Origin: JBAXTE01 sp964653595
Lineage (GTDB): Bacteria > Bacteroidota > Bacteroidia > Bacteroidales > WCHB1-69
Direction: 5' to 3'
Length of the DNA stretch: 64,000 nt
Assembly (NCBI GenBank): GCA_964653595.1
Contig: CAZZHH010000003.1
Span: forward strand, 39,199 to 103,198
In this document: piece after piece, positions 50,900 through 59,251 of the stretch
How positions within the stretch are numbered: position 1 is the first letter of the stretch
Layout: each line of letters starts with the position of its first letter
Notes under the pieces: model-generated
Database searches by the model: none
What the model was told of the DNA's origin: nothing
What the model saw: only the letters and a program-made list of their open reading frames with translations
Program-made: the position numbers and the translations under genes

Positions 50900-51376
50900 T
50901 TAATTTTTTAACGCTTTCTCAATTTCCCATGTGGCATTCCGAATTTGACTATTGATATTATGCCGTCCGAATGCTGCTCCAAAGGCGTATTGTATGTTAT
51001 TGCCGTACATGATATCAGCCATGAGTTTAAACGTTTTACAACCTGTTTTTCTATGCATAAAATCCATAACATCTATTTGATTCAACACAGATTCATATTG
51101 TAATATAGTTTTAAGACTGTTAATCATATACTCAAAATTTTCTGAATTGCCATGTTTAAATTTTTCCAAATTTTCCAAAACGCCATTACAATATTCTTGC
51201 GTATTTTCTTTAGCTTGCTTTTGTGTGATATTGTTTAAAACGACCTTATAGGCAAGATAAACTTTTGAAATTAAACCTACTCCATTGTTTGTATCATGAA
51301 GTTTCCGCACAAGTTTGCAAGCCTCAATTTCGAGTTGCTTGTTTTCCTGTAATTTATCCTTGAATTCTTTCTTCAT
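50900..51376 (-). CDS. Unknown helical protein (158 aa), pair member with 47062-47520
   Basis: MKKEFKDKLQENKQLEIEACK... then 'GLISKVYLAYKVVLNNIT' parallels its partner. P-box 51431-51438. GGAAAAGAG precedes the ATG. Confidence 0.77.
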   Translation of the reverse strand: MKKEFKDKLQENKQLEIEACKLVRKLHDTNNGVGLISKVYLAYKVVLNNITQKQAKENTQEYCNGVLENLEKFKHGNSENFEYMINSLKTILQYESVLNQIDVMDFMHRKTGCKTFKLMADIMYGNNIQYAFGAAFGRHNINSQIRNATWEIEKALKN

Positions 51377-51509
51377 GTTTCTCTTTTCCATTCGTTTTAG
51401 TGTTGCTATATATTACACCCAAGTAGATACTTTATTCACAAATTCTTAATTTTTTTATCGCTTGTCATGCGAATAAAAACGGGGGCTTTTTCAAGCCCCC
51501 CTCAATTAT

Positions 51510-51953
51510 TTAAAATCTTATATGGAAGTCCTTCAAGTCTTCTTCATCGAATCCTGCAGTCTCTTTAATGAATTCTTCCACTATTGTAATACCCGCTGTA
51601 TTCAAGTCATGATAGCAGTCACACAATCCGTCAAAATGTTCGCCTTGTCCATCAAAAAAGTCTCTCATGCCGCCTGTGTACTTTTGTCCAGTATATTCGA
51701 TCACAATACTATTATACATTGACGCAATAGTGTAATTGAAAATAATACCAAAGTCTTCCAAATCACATTGACCATTTTTTTCTATATAACCCTCTAAGGC
51801 AATTTCAACGGCTTTATGAGGATCAAAACACAATGACAATTGTTCTATATTAACACTGTATCTAAAAAGATAATCCTCAAGGCCTTCAGTGGATTTATTT
51901 CCAGTATAAACCACTGTAATTTCATCATTAATTTGAAAGCGTTGAACGTTCAT
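51510..51953 (-). CDS. Unknown protein (147 aa)
   Basis: Beta-rich start (MNVQRFQINDEITVVYTGNK). A motif 'VVYTGNKSTEGLEDYLF' recurs as 'IEYTGQKYTGGMRDFFDGQG' near residue 85, so the chain is a duplicated unit. P-box 52015-52022. Confidence 0.78.
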   Translation of the reverse strand: MNVQRFQINDEITVVYTGNKSTEGLEDYLFRYSVNIEQLSLCFDPHKAVEIALEGYIEKNGQCDLEDFGIIFNYTIASMYNSIVIEYTGQKYTGGMRDFFDGQGEHFDGLCDCYHDLNTAGITIVEEFIKETAGFDEEDLKDFHIRF

Positions 51954-52101
51954 ATTCTTTTTCCTTTATGGTTTATTTTTTTGTTTCGTAGTTATATTAC
52001 AGTTGAAGCAGTATTTTATTCACAAATTCTTATTTTTTATTTTCAGAAAATCCCTGTACCACACACAAAATGAAACTGGAGTCATTGCTGACTCCAGCAT
52101 T

Positions 52102-52464
52102 TTATTTTTGTTCACAAGCGTGTTTTTCTGGGAAATATTTTCTTACGCAATCTTGAGTGAATTTGTATTTTGTTTTTCCGACAATGGCAACGGTGTTTAT
52201 TTGCGGATGTACTGTTTGTATAGCCTTGGAGGCGGCTTGAATGGCGTTAGAACAAAACACAAATAACATAGCAATGCTCACGCCATAAGAATTAGAAGCA
52301 TACCTGTGACGGGTAACCAAATAATAAATGTGGTTTTCAAGGAATTTCTCGGCTTCGCCTTGCGTCATACGTGAAAATGTTTCATGCATGTTTTCATAAA
52401 TTTCTGTTTCTAATGCAATCTGTGCGGACTCTTGTTCCACAACTTCTTCAAAGAATGTATTCAT
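52102..52464 (-). CDS. Unknown protein (120 aa), pair member with 45992-46360
   Basis: Near-identical in its middle and C-terminus to the earlier copy (HETFSRMTQGEAEKFLENHI and following). Start at MNTFFEEVVEQESAQI. P-box 52510-52517. Confidence 0.82.
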   Translation of the reverse strand: MNTFFEEVVEQESAQIALETEIYENMHETFSRMTQGEAEKFLENHIYYLVTRHRYASNSYGVSIAMLFVFCSNAIQAASKAIQTVHPQINTVAIVGKTKYKFTQDCVRKYFPEKHACEQK

Positions 52465-52638
52465 GATTTTTCCTTTCATGTTTATTATGCACTACAATTG
52501 AAACAGTGCTTTATTCAGAAATTCTTAATTTTTATCATTTACGAATAAATTCCAGAAAAACGGTTTAAAAAATTCTGTACCCCACGTAAAATTAAGTGAA
52601 TAAAAATTACCCAGTCATTTCTGACTGGGCGTTTTTAT

Positions 52639-52962
52639 TTATGCCGCTTGCGTCATTCTTGCATACGTAACTTTGAATTCTTCCAAACGGTCATTCATAT
52701 CTTTATCGACAACACATTCAGTATACACCTCAATGAACCTATTCCATGCCACACGTTGGGAAAGTGCGGGGTCAATTTGCGGATATTGAACACGCAGGCA
52801 AAGGTACTCATATTCAAAACGCCGCATACATTTTTCAAAAACCAACTTCGCCAACCACGAATTCATATATTGGCGGCGCATTTTCTTCATTTGCCGTACG
52901 GCAATATCAAACATACGATTCGAAAGGTTGAATTGAGCATACATTAAATTGTTTTCGCACAT
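52639..52962 (-). CDS. Unknown basic helical protein (107 aa)
   Basis: Start at MCENNLMYAQFNLSNR after GAGG. Arginine-rich helices (MKKMRRQYMNSWL, KCMRRFEYEYLCLR) could bind nucleic acid. P-box 53043-53050. Confidence 0.72.
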   Translation of the reverse strand: MCENNLMYAQFNLSNRMFDIAVRQMKKMRRQYMNSWLAKLVFEKCMRRFEYEYLCLRVQYPQIDPALSQRVAWNRFIEVYTECVVDKDMNDRLEEFKVTYARMTQAA

Positions 52963-53159
52963 GGTACATGACCTCATAAGGTAAAATGTGAACTGAATCG
53001 GTTTTCTGTTCGTTCGCAATTATAATACAAACGAGATGAAAGTTTATTCATAAAAGATGAATTTTTTTTGCAGGTAGTCATTTTTTCTTGTCCACTGTAC
53101 CCCACGTAAAATTAAGTGAATAAAAAAAACTGGAGTCATTTCTGACTCCAGTCCGTTGT

Positions 53160-53831
53160 TTAGTTACTTTTTACTTTCACCTCGTTTCTTGTAACTATTT
53201 GCATTTCGTCTTTGTATGTTCTACTAACTCTTGTGATGTGGTCAAAAATGCCGCCCTCGTAAAAGCCGCCGAATATACTATCGAGCTTAAACTTAGTTTT
53301 GATGTTACATAATATGATAGTGTCAAAACCTGTGTTATAAAACGCACGCACGCCTATGGATTTAACACAGTAAAGCGTTTTACATTTTTCTCCACCAAAC
53401 CTGTGGTGTCCGAAATGGTCTAAGCTACAACAATCATAAAAGGCAAAATCACTTATTGTTTCAACTAAAGGGCAATCAATTGATGTAACACAACCACAAC
53501 CCGCGAATGCGCCTGTGCCAATTACTCTTACTCTATCATACCCAACAACTTTACACAGACTTGCACAACCCGCAAATGCGTAATTACCAATGGTTTCAAT
53601 ATTGCTTAAACGAACCGTGCGCACGTCGGAACCTGCAAATGCGCCATCTGCAATGTGTTTCACAGCGTATTTTTTGCCCTCATACTCGAATTCACAGGGA
53701 ATTTCAATCTCGGCGGTGTTGTAATAATCGGACTTAATAACAGGCATTGAAAGAACTGTTGCTTCCATGCGATATGGATTCAGTTGAAACGATCCAGCAA
53801 ATTCTGTTTTGACTGTGATATAGATAGACAT
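53160..53831 (-). CDS. BspA-like leucine-rich repeat protein
   Basis: A 223-residue protein with 'HIADGAFAGSDVRTVRLSNI', 'TIGNYAFAGCASLCKVVGYD', 'VIGTGAFAGCGCVTSIDCPL'. The C-terminus 'VTRVSRTYKDEMQIVTR' parallels the other members of its subgroup. GGGG precedes the ATG. P-box 53890-53897. Confidence 0.85.
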   Translation of the reverse strand: MSIYITVKTEFAGSFQLNPYRMEATVLSMPVIKSDYYNTAEIEIPCEFEYEGKKYAVKHIADGAFAGSDVRTVRLSNIETIGNYAFAGCASLCKVVGYDRVRVIGTGAFAGCGCVTSIDCPLVETISDFAFYDCCSLDHFGHHRFGGEKCKTLYCVKSIGVRAFYNTGFDTIILCNIKTKFKLDSIFGGFYEGGIFDHITRVSRTYKDEMQIVTRNEVKVKSN

Positions 53832-54026
53832 GGTATTACCCCTATAAGAATTTTTTAACTTCACTACATAACTACAATCGAACAGGTACTTTATTCATAA
53901 AAGATGAATTTTTTTGCTTTATATGCGAATTGTTAATTCAAGAAAACCAGTTGTATTTTTACGTGGGGTACAGGGCAAAAAAATCGCCAAAAAAAACTGG
54001 AGTCATTTCTGACTCCAGTCTGTTTC

Positions 54027-54332
54027 TTAGTAGTTTGATTTGATTTTCCATTTGTTGCCTTCAGGAATTGTTACGTTTGAAGGCATGGCGATAGTATAAA
54101 ACGTTCCATCGTCGCTTCTTGTGACTTCAGCATTATGATCGGTCAATCTATCATAAGCGACAAAAATAAAACAATTGTCGTTCATATCGTCCATCTCACT
54201 ATCGTCAAAATTGTCCGATTGAAAAATGGAATTGCACAATGATTTTATTTCTTCACTTGCACAGCGCCAACCTTGCGAATCGCAACATGTTGCAATTCTT
54301 TTTCCGTCTTTAAAGTGAAACACTTCATTCAT
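54027..54332 (-). CDS. Acidic unknown protein (101 aa)
   Basis: MNEVFHFKDGKRIATCCDSQ..., with an Asp/Asn-rich loop (DDSEMDDMNDN) and a beta end. Promoter variant TGAATAAG at 54398-54405. Confidence 0.74.
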   Translation of the reverse strand: MNEVFHFKDGKRIATCCDSQGWRCASEEIKSLCNSIFQSDNFDDSEMDDMNDNCFIFVAYDRLTDHNAEVTRSDDGTFYTIAMPSNVTIPEGNKWKIKSNY

Positions 54333-54444
54333 AATACAAACCTCATAGAGTTTATTTTGTTTCTTGTTTCGTAATCATAATACAATTAAGACGAAAGCTT
54401 ATTCATAAATTTTTTAATATTTTTTATTCCAGAAAACCCGTTGC

Positions 54445-54495
54445 ATTTTACGTGGGGTACAGGATATTCTATTTTGCGCAATATGCGAAAAGGGG
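54445..54495. repeat. Long form of the dispersed intergenic repeat, copy 1
   Basis: ATTTTACGTGGGGTACAGG continues as a 51-bp block ending AATATGCGAAAAGGGGA. It is identical to 55115-55165 and similar to 45466-45515. Confidence 0.75.
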
Positions 54496-54519
54496 AATTT
54501 GCATTCCCCCGTTTGTTTA

Positions 54520-55017
54520 TTATCTCATAGAGTCCACAAGTTTCATTACGGCGGTATCGTACGACAATAAAGTTCTGTGTTCTTGAGGATCGAATAGGAT
54601 TTTACAACCGTTAACAAATGTTTCAAGTTGCGAACAATCTTCTTCATTCCATCCGAAATAATTGTCATTTTCCAAATCGTTCTTCTGTTCTTGCGTCATA
54701 TGCGAAAATACTTCATCCGTCACTTCAATTAAGCGAACATGCATTCCAGCAAACGAAACGGCTTCAGCAATTTCACTCGGTTCAAACTCATATTCGTCAT
54801 TTACGGAAGAATGATAGGGTAAATGTTCAATCCCGCTACCACTTGCATAGTGGGGATTTTCTACCGTTAAATTATCAGACACTTCAGAATATTCTTCAGC
54901 TACCCAATTTAAAACGGAGTCAATAGTAATTTTTTCATAGCTTCCATCTTGCCACATCTTATTATAGGCAAGCAACATTCCGCCCGTGGAATCTTTCAAG
55001 TGAATCATTAAAGCCAT
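54520..55017 (-). CDS. Acidic unknown protein (165 aa), pair member with 49345-49875
   Basis: Start at MALMIHLKDSTGGML; the preceding MKGIRK codons hold the ribosome site. Shares the 'SEIAEAVSFAGMHVRLIEVT' region with its partner. P-box 55073-55080. Confidence 0.77.
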   Translation of the reverse strand: MALMIHLKDSTGGMLLAYNKMWQDGSYEKITIDSVLNWVAEEYSEVSDNLTVENPHYASGSGIEHLPYHSSVNDEYEFEPSEIAEAVSFAGMHVRLIEVTDEVFSHMTQEQKNDLENDNYFGWNEEDCSQLETFVNGCKILFDPQEHRTLLSYDTAVMKLVDSMR

Positions 55018-55114
55018 TTTTCTAATCCCTTTCATCTTTTGAAGTTACTTATATCTACAATCAAGTGGAAACTTTATTCACAAATTGTTATTTTTATTCT
55101 ATGAGTTTTATGGT

Positions 55115-55165
55115 ATTTTACGTGGGGTACAGGATATTCTATTTTGCGCAATATGCGAAAAGGGG
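55115..55165. repeat. Long form of the dispersed intergenic repeat, copy 2
   Basis: The same 51 bp as 54445-54495, 670 bp away, upstream of a different gene. Confidence 0.75.
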
Positions 55166-55183
55166 ATTCATTTCTGAATCCCC
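55162..55183 (-). terminator. Intrinsic terminator, GGGGATTC type
   Basis: GGGGATTCA/TGAATCCCC after 55189-55893. Confidence 0.78.
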
Positions 55184-55188
55184 TATTT

Positions 55189-55893
55189 TTAAATCCAAGC
55201 TGGTTGTGTTTTTGTATCTGGCAAACTGAATAACCAATCAATAACATCTTGAGGAACCTGTGCAAACTTTTTCTCTACCCCGAATATATGCCCACAAACT
55301 GGACAAGGTTTTCTGCATAATCCATCTGGGTGGTCATCTTCACGAAGATACAAAAGTTTGCTTTTTTTCATAAATGGAATATCCTTTTTATAGAATTCAC
55401 TAATAGATTCATCAAGTTCTTCCTTATCGCTTTCACGGATTAACCGCAATAACGGTATAATATGCGCTTTTTCTGTAAGTTGGAAATAAGTATGATTCTT
55501 ATCTATTTTATTAATTTTCTTTATAGCGTCAAAAATTTCAGACGCTTCTCTTGTAATAACAAATTGATACACATCTACTTCTTTCCAACACTGCTCAGGC
55601 CAACCCAACTCTTTTTGGTGTTCGCAATATGTACGCCTGTGATTTAAATTCCATTCATTCCAAATTTGAATTAATCTTTCAACTTTCTCTTGATTAAATC
55701 CATCATTAAAACATTTAACGTTATTAAGTAATGCATTTTGAATTTGGTCACGATGACCTGTACAGCGCCCAAAAATTCTCGGCCCCTCAACTCCAGTAAT
55801 TGTTAATGCGCCTTGTTCGTCCAATTCAATTTTAACATAAACTTGCATTTCTGTATTACTGCACTTTTCCAATGGATTGATAATTTTAATCAT
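55189..55893 (-). CDS. Unknown protein with C-terminal zinc knuckle (234 aa)
   Basis: Contains 'IWNEWNLNHRRTYCEHQKEL' near residue 90 and, at the C-terminus, 'KPCPVCGHIFGVEKKFAQVP' then 'VIDWLFSLPDTKTQPAW'. This order (IW..W.L...R..CEHQ, later CPxCGxxxG and SLP) is familiar from uncharacterised phage and mobile-element proteins. The HRRTYCEH and CPVC residues may bind zinc. P-box 55948-55955. Confidence 0.75.
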   Translation of the reverse strand: MIKIINPLEKCSNTEMQVYVKIELDEQGALTITGVEGPRIFGRCTGHRDQIQNALLNNVKCFNDGFNQEKVERLIQIWNEWNLNHRRTYCEHQKELGWPEQCWKEVDVYQFVITREASEIFDAIKKINKIDKNHTYFQLTEKAHIIPLLRLIRESDKEELDESISEFYKKDIPFMKKSKLLYLREDDHPDGLCRKPCPVCGHIFGVEKKFAQVPQDVIDWLFSLPDTKTQPAWI

Positions 55894-56013
55894 TACTGTA
55901 CTCTCTTTCATTTTTAAGGTTACTTATTATTACAACCGAACAGAAATTTTATTCACAAATTACTATTATATGCGAATAAGGGGGAATTCATTTCTGAATC
56001 CCCCCATTATGAA

Positions 56014-56235
56014 TTACTTGTGATTGATTTCATCAAGAATACGTGTCACTACATCCAAAGCATCACGCAATTGGCTTTTAGTCATTGATTTAGATAAATC
56101 CACAACACCGCCGCCATTAAGGTGCAGTTCAAGTTTATTTCCGTTTATGGTTTTCGTTACTTCAAATTTGCCATGCGGCAATTCAGGCAAACGCCTCAAG
56201 CAAATTTCAATTTCTTTGTTTGTTGCTCTGTTCAT
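56014..56235 (-). CDS. Small unknown protein (73 aa), pair member with 48249-48467
   Basis: MNRATNKEIEICLRRLPELP..., then 'LHLNGGGVVDLSKSMTKSQL'. AAAGGAATCC precedes the ATG. P-box 56290-56297. Confidence 0.8.
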   Translation of the reverse strand: MNRATNKEIEICLRRLPELPHGKFEVTKTINGNKLELHLNGGGVVDLSKSMTKSQLRDALDVVTRILDEINHK

Positions 56236-56312
56236 GATAGGATTCCTTTCATCCTTTGAAGTTACTTATATCTACAATCGAGTAGAAACTTTATTCACAA
56301 ATTGTTATTTTT

Positions 56313-56445
56313 TTATGGTATTTTACGTGGGGTACAAAATGCATTACAAAAAAAGGGGGATTCATTTCTGTTCATAATCCCTACCACTGTATAATGTCGG
56401 GAGTTTCCCGTGTTGTAATACAACTAAAGGGGGTATTTTTATCCA
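56313..56445 (-). other. Promoter-leader-terminator unit without a real gene
   Basis: A promoter variant (TGGATAAA at 56438-56445, 15 nt spacer, TGTA) is followed by a hairpin leader, AGGG and an ATG at 56375. A C5-T7 stretch lies only 16 nt into the ORF, then a copy of the dispersed repeat. The 20-codon ORF (to 56313) is mostly terminator and repeat sequence. Probably what is left of a deleted gene, or a short RNA. Confidence 0.5.
56398..56410 (-). promoter_or_regulatory. Short leader hairpin after the promoter
   Basis: CGGG/CCCG hairpin about 10 nt after TGTA. The same element occurs at 58558-58570 and 59030-59041. Confidence 0.45.
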
Positions 56446-56572
56446 CAAATTGTTATTTTTATTTGGGAATTGTTCCGCCCCTCCCCATGTAAAATATTTC
56501 AACCCCACGCAAAATGAGGGATTTTTCAGAACAAAAAAACAGGCGGGGAATTTTCATTCCCCGCCTGTGGTA

Positions 56573-57373
56573 TTAGCAACATTCCTCCAACATGTATAAA
56601 ACATCTTTAGCGCCGAGAAGCCGTTTTTTCTTTTTATACACCTTAACTGTGATTGTCCCCTCGTTGTTGTCTTGAATTTTTACCCTCGTCACCAACTCAC
56701 CACTGAATGCCTGACTGTGAATTTCTGGTTTTTCGCCATTATACTTAAATGTCAAATCGTCAAATCTTGTGTTACAAAATGCCGATTTCCCAATATGCTT
56801 CACGTTGAAAAACACGTGTTCCCAATCAAACAAAACAGAAGTATTCTCATAGACCTTGTTCAAACGTTCGCAATTATAAAAAGCATAATCCCCAATATCG
56901 ACAACGCCATGAATGCAACATTGAGAAATATTACTTGACTCAAACGCAAATTTTCCAATTCGTGTAACATGCGAGAAACAACTGTAAAAGCTAATCAGTT
57001 CTCTCGTGTATGCAAAAGCATGATCGCCAACATATTTCAAATTCGATCCGAATAACACTCTTTTGAACATTGTGCCTGAAAATGCATAATCAGCTATAGC
57101 AGTAACTTTGATTTTTTCGCCGTCATACAGAACATCATTAGCTAATGATAATTCACCCTCAAAATTCCGAGCTTCAGGCATAACTCGATTGACTATCATC
57201 CCAAGGCACTTGGTTTCTTGATGGTCAAAATAATACTTTGCATATTCAATGCCATTACAAATAACCGTTTTTTGGTCTACCTGATAGCACAAACCAAATA
57301 AAGAGTTTGAAATTCCGCAATTTCCAATATTACTATAAACAAACTCATTTGTATTCTTTGTTTCCGTAGTCAT
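56573..57373 (-). CDS. BspA-like leucine-rich repeat protein with structured leader
   Basis: A 266-residue protein. Residues 90-210 carry LRR_5 repeats ('ITAIADYAFSGTMFKRVLFG', 'YVGDHAFAYTRELISFYSCF', 'DIGDYAFYNCERLNKVYENT'), with a basic tail (VYKKKKRLLGAKDV). AGGAGAG precedes the ATG. P-box 57501-57508. Its leader of about 110 nt is unusually long here and contains two competing hairpins. Confidence 0.83.
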   Translation of the reverse strand: MTTETKNTNEFVYSNIGNCGISNSLFGLCYQVDQKTVICNGIEYAKYYFDHQETKCLGMIVNRVMPEARNFEGELSLANDVLYDGEKIKVTAIADYAFSGTMFKRVLFGSNLKYVGDHAFAYTRELISFYSCFSHVTRIGKFAFESSNISQCCIHGVVDIGDYAFYNCERLNKVYENTSVLFDWEHVFFNVKHIGKSAFCNTRFDDLTFKYNGEKPEIHSQAFSGELVTRVKIQDNNEGTITVKVYKKKKRLLGAKDVLYMLEECC

Positions 57374-57409
57374 GATATGACTCTCCTATATATTATATGG
57401 TTTTTACAC

Positions 57410-57470
57410 ACAAGGAACGCCGCCCGTGGCGTTCCGATTCATTGAGATGTCAAAGAGCGGTGTTCCTTGT
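57410..57470 (-). promoter_or_regulatory. Switch-like or nut-like RNA leader
   Basis: On the transcript the order is ACAAGGAACACC, GCTCTTTGACA (boxA-like), a short spacer, then the perfect hairpin GGAACGCC-ACGGGC-GGCGTTCC. The 3' arm with CTTGT can instead pair with the first block, forming an alternative 12-bp stem with one mismatch. The boxA-plus-hairpin order resembles antitermination sites. It leads into the LRR gene 56573-57373. Confidence 0.55.
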
Positions 57471-57633
57471 TGCGTAATATATCTACAGTTGAGTAGGCAC
57501 TTTATTCATGAAAGATGAATTTTTTGTTATATGCAGTCTTTTTTTTATTCTATGAGTTTTGTGGAATTTTGCGTGGGGGAGAGATATTTTACATGGGGAG
57601 GAAAATGTGGGATTCTTCAGAACAAAAAAAATA

Positions 57634-57657
57634 GGGGGATTCATTTCTGAATCCCCC
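57634..57657 (-). terminator. Intrinsic terminator, GGGGGATTC type
   Basis: GGGGGATTCA/TGAATCCCCC with T-run, after the second ArdC-like gene. Confidence 0.83.
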
Positions 57658-57665
57658 TATGTTCA

Positions 57666-58532
57666 TTATGCTGGAATGGCTTCCTGTTCGGTTTTTCCCT
57701 CCAGTGCGTTCACAAGATACGTGACATTCTTTTCAACACGTTTAATTAGCCTACTAACGGCAATAAGTGCCTGTTTAGGGGATTTATCGTTCCAACTGGT
57801 TAAATAGCTTAAAACGCCGTTTAAATCGCAATGGGATTCATAACCCAAGTAGGACATTAAAACCGCCGCCCCGAATTCTGCAACCGTCTCACACATTTGA
57901 CGGCATTCCATATTATTATGATAATCCTCATTCTGTTTTTTGTAGTTGACGTAATCGGCGGCATGAATCAGTTCATGAGCGAAAACGGATTCATCTTTTG
58001 ACTTCAAAGTGATTTTATTGCTCAATGCGTAATACCCGCCCAATGCACTTCCTGAATCTTCGGCAATCACTTTAATGTCAAGTTGTTTTGCAATTTCATA
58101 CAAGGGGGCTTTATTCCCGCCCTCATAAAATGTTTCAATCATTTTTTCGGATTCAAGGGGTTCTCCGTCTGTTTGGGAAACGTCGAAACGGGGCGACAAT
58201 GTAAAGCCTATGCATTTATTTTTATCGTCTTCGTTTTCATCTTTTTCTTTGATAATAAGGGGCTTGAAAATGAAGACGGCTTTTTCGCCGCCCTTGACAA
58301 ACCGTTTAACTTTTTTCCATTCATTGTAAGTTCTTGCGTCCGTGGCGCCTTGTGCCATTAAAAGCAGTTGATTAAAAACGCTTAACTTCGTTTGAGACAA
58401 TCTTTTGACATTGAAAACTTCATGACGGACGTTAGAAACGAGGGTACCGTTTTCGCACATTGTTTTCATCATGTTAAAAAGTTTTGCGGCGCAATCTTGC
58501 ATTCTGAATTCTTTTTCTTCCATTGTAGCCAT
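57666..58532 (-). CDS. ArdC-like antirestriction protein with zincin motif, copy 2
   Basis: A 288-residue paralogue of 43466-44431 with FNQLLLMAQGATDARTYNEW, 'FDVSQTDGEPL', HELIH at about 186-190 and 'ETVAEFGAAVLMSYLGYE'. Start at MATMEEKEFRMQDC, 7 nt after AGGAG. P-box 58604-58611 with a 14 nt spacer; a short CGGG/CCCG hairpin lies in the leader. Confidence 0.86.
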   Translation of the reverse strand: MATMEEKEFRMQDCAAKLFNMMKTMCENGTLVSNVRHEVFNVKRLSQTKLSVFNQLLLMAQGATDARTYNEWKKVKRFVKGGEKAVFIFKPLIIKEKDENEDDKNKCIGFTLSPRFDVSQTDGEPLESEKMIETFYEGGNKAPLYEIAKQLDIKVIAEDSGSALGGYYALSNKITLKSKDESVFAHELIHAADYVNYKKQNEDYHNNMECRQMCETVAEFGAAVLMSYLGYESHCDLNGVLSYLTSWNDKSPKQALIAVSRLIKRVEKNVTYLVNALEGKTEQEAIPA

Positions 58533-58557
58533 AGTCAAGCTCCTAAATGTATATTAT

Positions 58558-58570
58558 CGGGTTTTTCCCG
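58558..58570 (-). promoter_or_regulatory. Short leader hairpin before the ArdC-like gene
   Basis: CGGG-AAAAA-CCCG between promoter and start codon. Confidence 0.45.
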
Positions 58571-58709
58571 TGTTCGCAATTATATTACAACTGAAGGAGT
58601 ATTTTTATTCACAAAAAATGAATCTTTTTTTTGTTATAGGTAATTTTTTTATAAATGAGTTTTGTGGAATTTTACGTGGGGGAGAGATATTTTACATGGG
58701 GAGGAATAA

Positions 58710-58729
58710 GGGGATTCATTCGAATCCCC
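58710..58729 (-). terminator. Intrinsic terminator, GGGGATTC type
   Basis: GGGGATTC/GAATCCCC after 58738-59007. Confidence 0.78.
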
Positions 58730-58737
58730 CAAATGAA

Positions 58738-59007
58738 TTAAATCTCCTTTGCAAGAAATATGAATATGTCGTCGGGTCTTGAATCCGAGTCGGCATGATC
58801 GATTTTCAACGAATCATAAAGCGGGAAAACGCCATATGTGCGGCAACATTCTCGGCGCAATGTAAAACATTCAGGTTTCCATTCACCACATGTAAAAACA
58901 TCACGTGACGGAATATGTAACGCCATAACACTCTGTGGCGAATGTTCAATTATTTTGTGAGCTTGTACAGCTGTCACTAAACTGCAACCGTGTCTATTGA
59001 ATTCCAT
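58738..59007 (-). CDS. GEWKPECF-family protein, copy 1 (89 aa)
   Basis: Shares 'FTCGEWKPECFTLRR' with 61585-61875 and more distantly with 60577-60882. The end is shortened and differs from the other copies. AGGAG precedes the ATG. P-box 59074-59081 and a leader hairpin at 59030-59041. Confidence 0.75.
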   Translation of the reverse strand: MEFNRHGCSLVTAVQAHKIIEHSPQSVMALHIPSRDVFTCGEWKPECFTLRRECCRTYGVFPLYDSLKIDHADSDSRPDDIFIFLAKEI

Positions 59008-59029
59008 GATTCCTACTCCTGTATAATAT

Positions 59030-59041
59030 CGGGTTTTCCCG
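59030..59041 (-). promoter_or_regulatory. Short leader hairpin
   Basis: CGGG-AAAA-CCCG in the leader of 58738-59007. Confidence 0.45.
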
Positions 59042-59137
59042 TGTTCGCTATTATATTACAATTGGGGAGAATCTTTATTCATAAAAAATGAATCTTTTTT
59101 TATAAATGAATCTTTTTTAACAAATGAGTTTTGTGGA

Positions 59138-59202
59138 ATTTTACGTGGGGTACAGGGCAAAAAATTTGGTCTGTATAAAAAACCCTGTACCCCACGTAAA
59201 AT
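59138..59202. repeat. Head-to-head pair of the dispersed repeat (20-bp perfect arms)
   Basis: ATTTTACGTGGGGTACAGGG at 59138-59157 and its exact complement at 59183-59202, separated by 25 bp. It lies between 59252-59680 and the promoter of 58738-59007 and could form a long hairpin or cruciform. Confidence 0.8.
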
Positions 59203-59251
59203 AGGGAAATTTTCCCGCCCAGTTTTTCACTGGGCGGGAAAATTTCATTTG

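Noticed and set aside
56440..56447. DnaA-box-like TTATCCACA
   Set aside because: It is a promoter variant (TGGATAAA) at the normal position before TGTA, and no cluster of such boxes exists.
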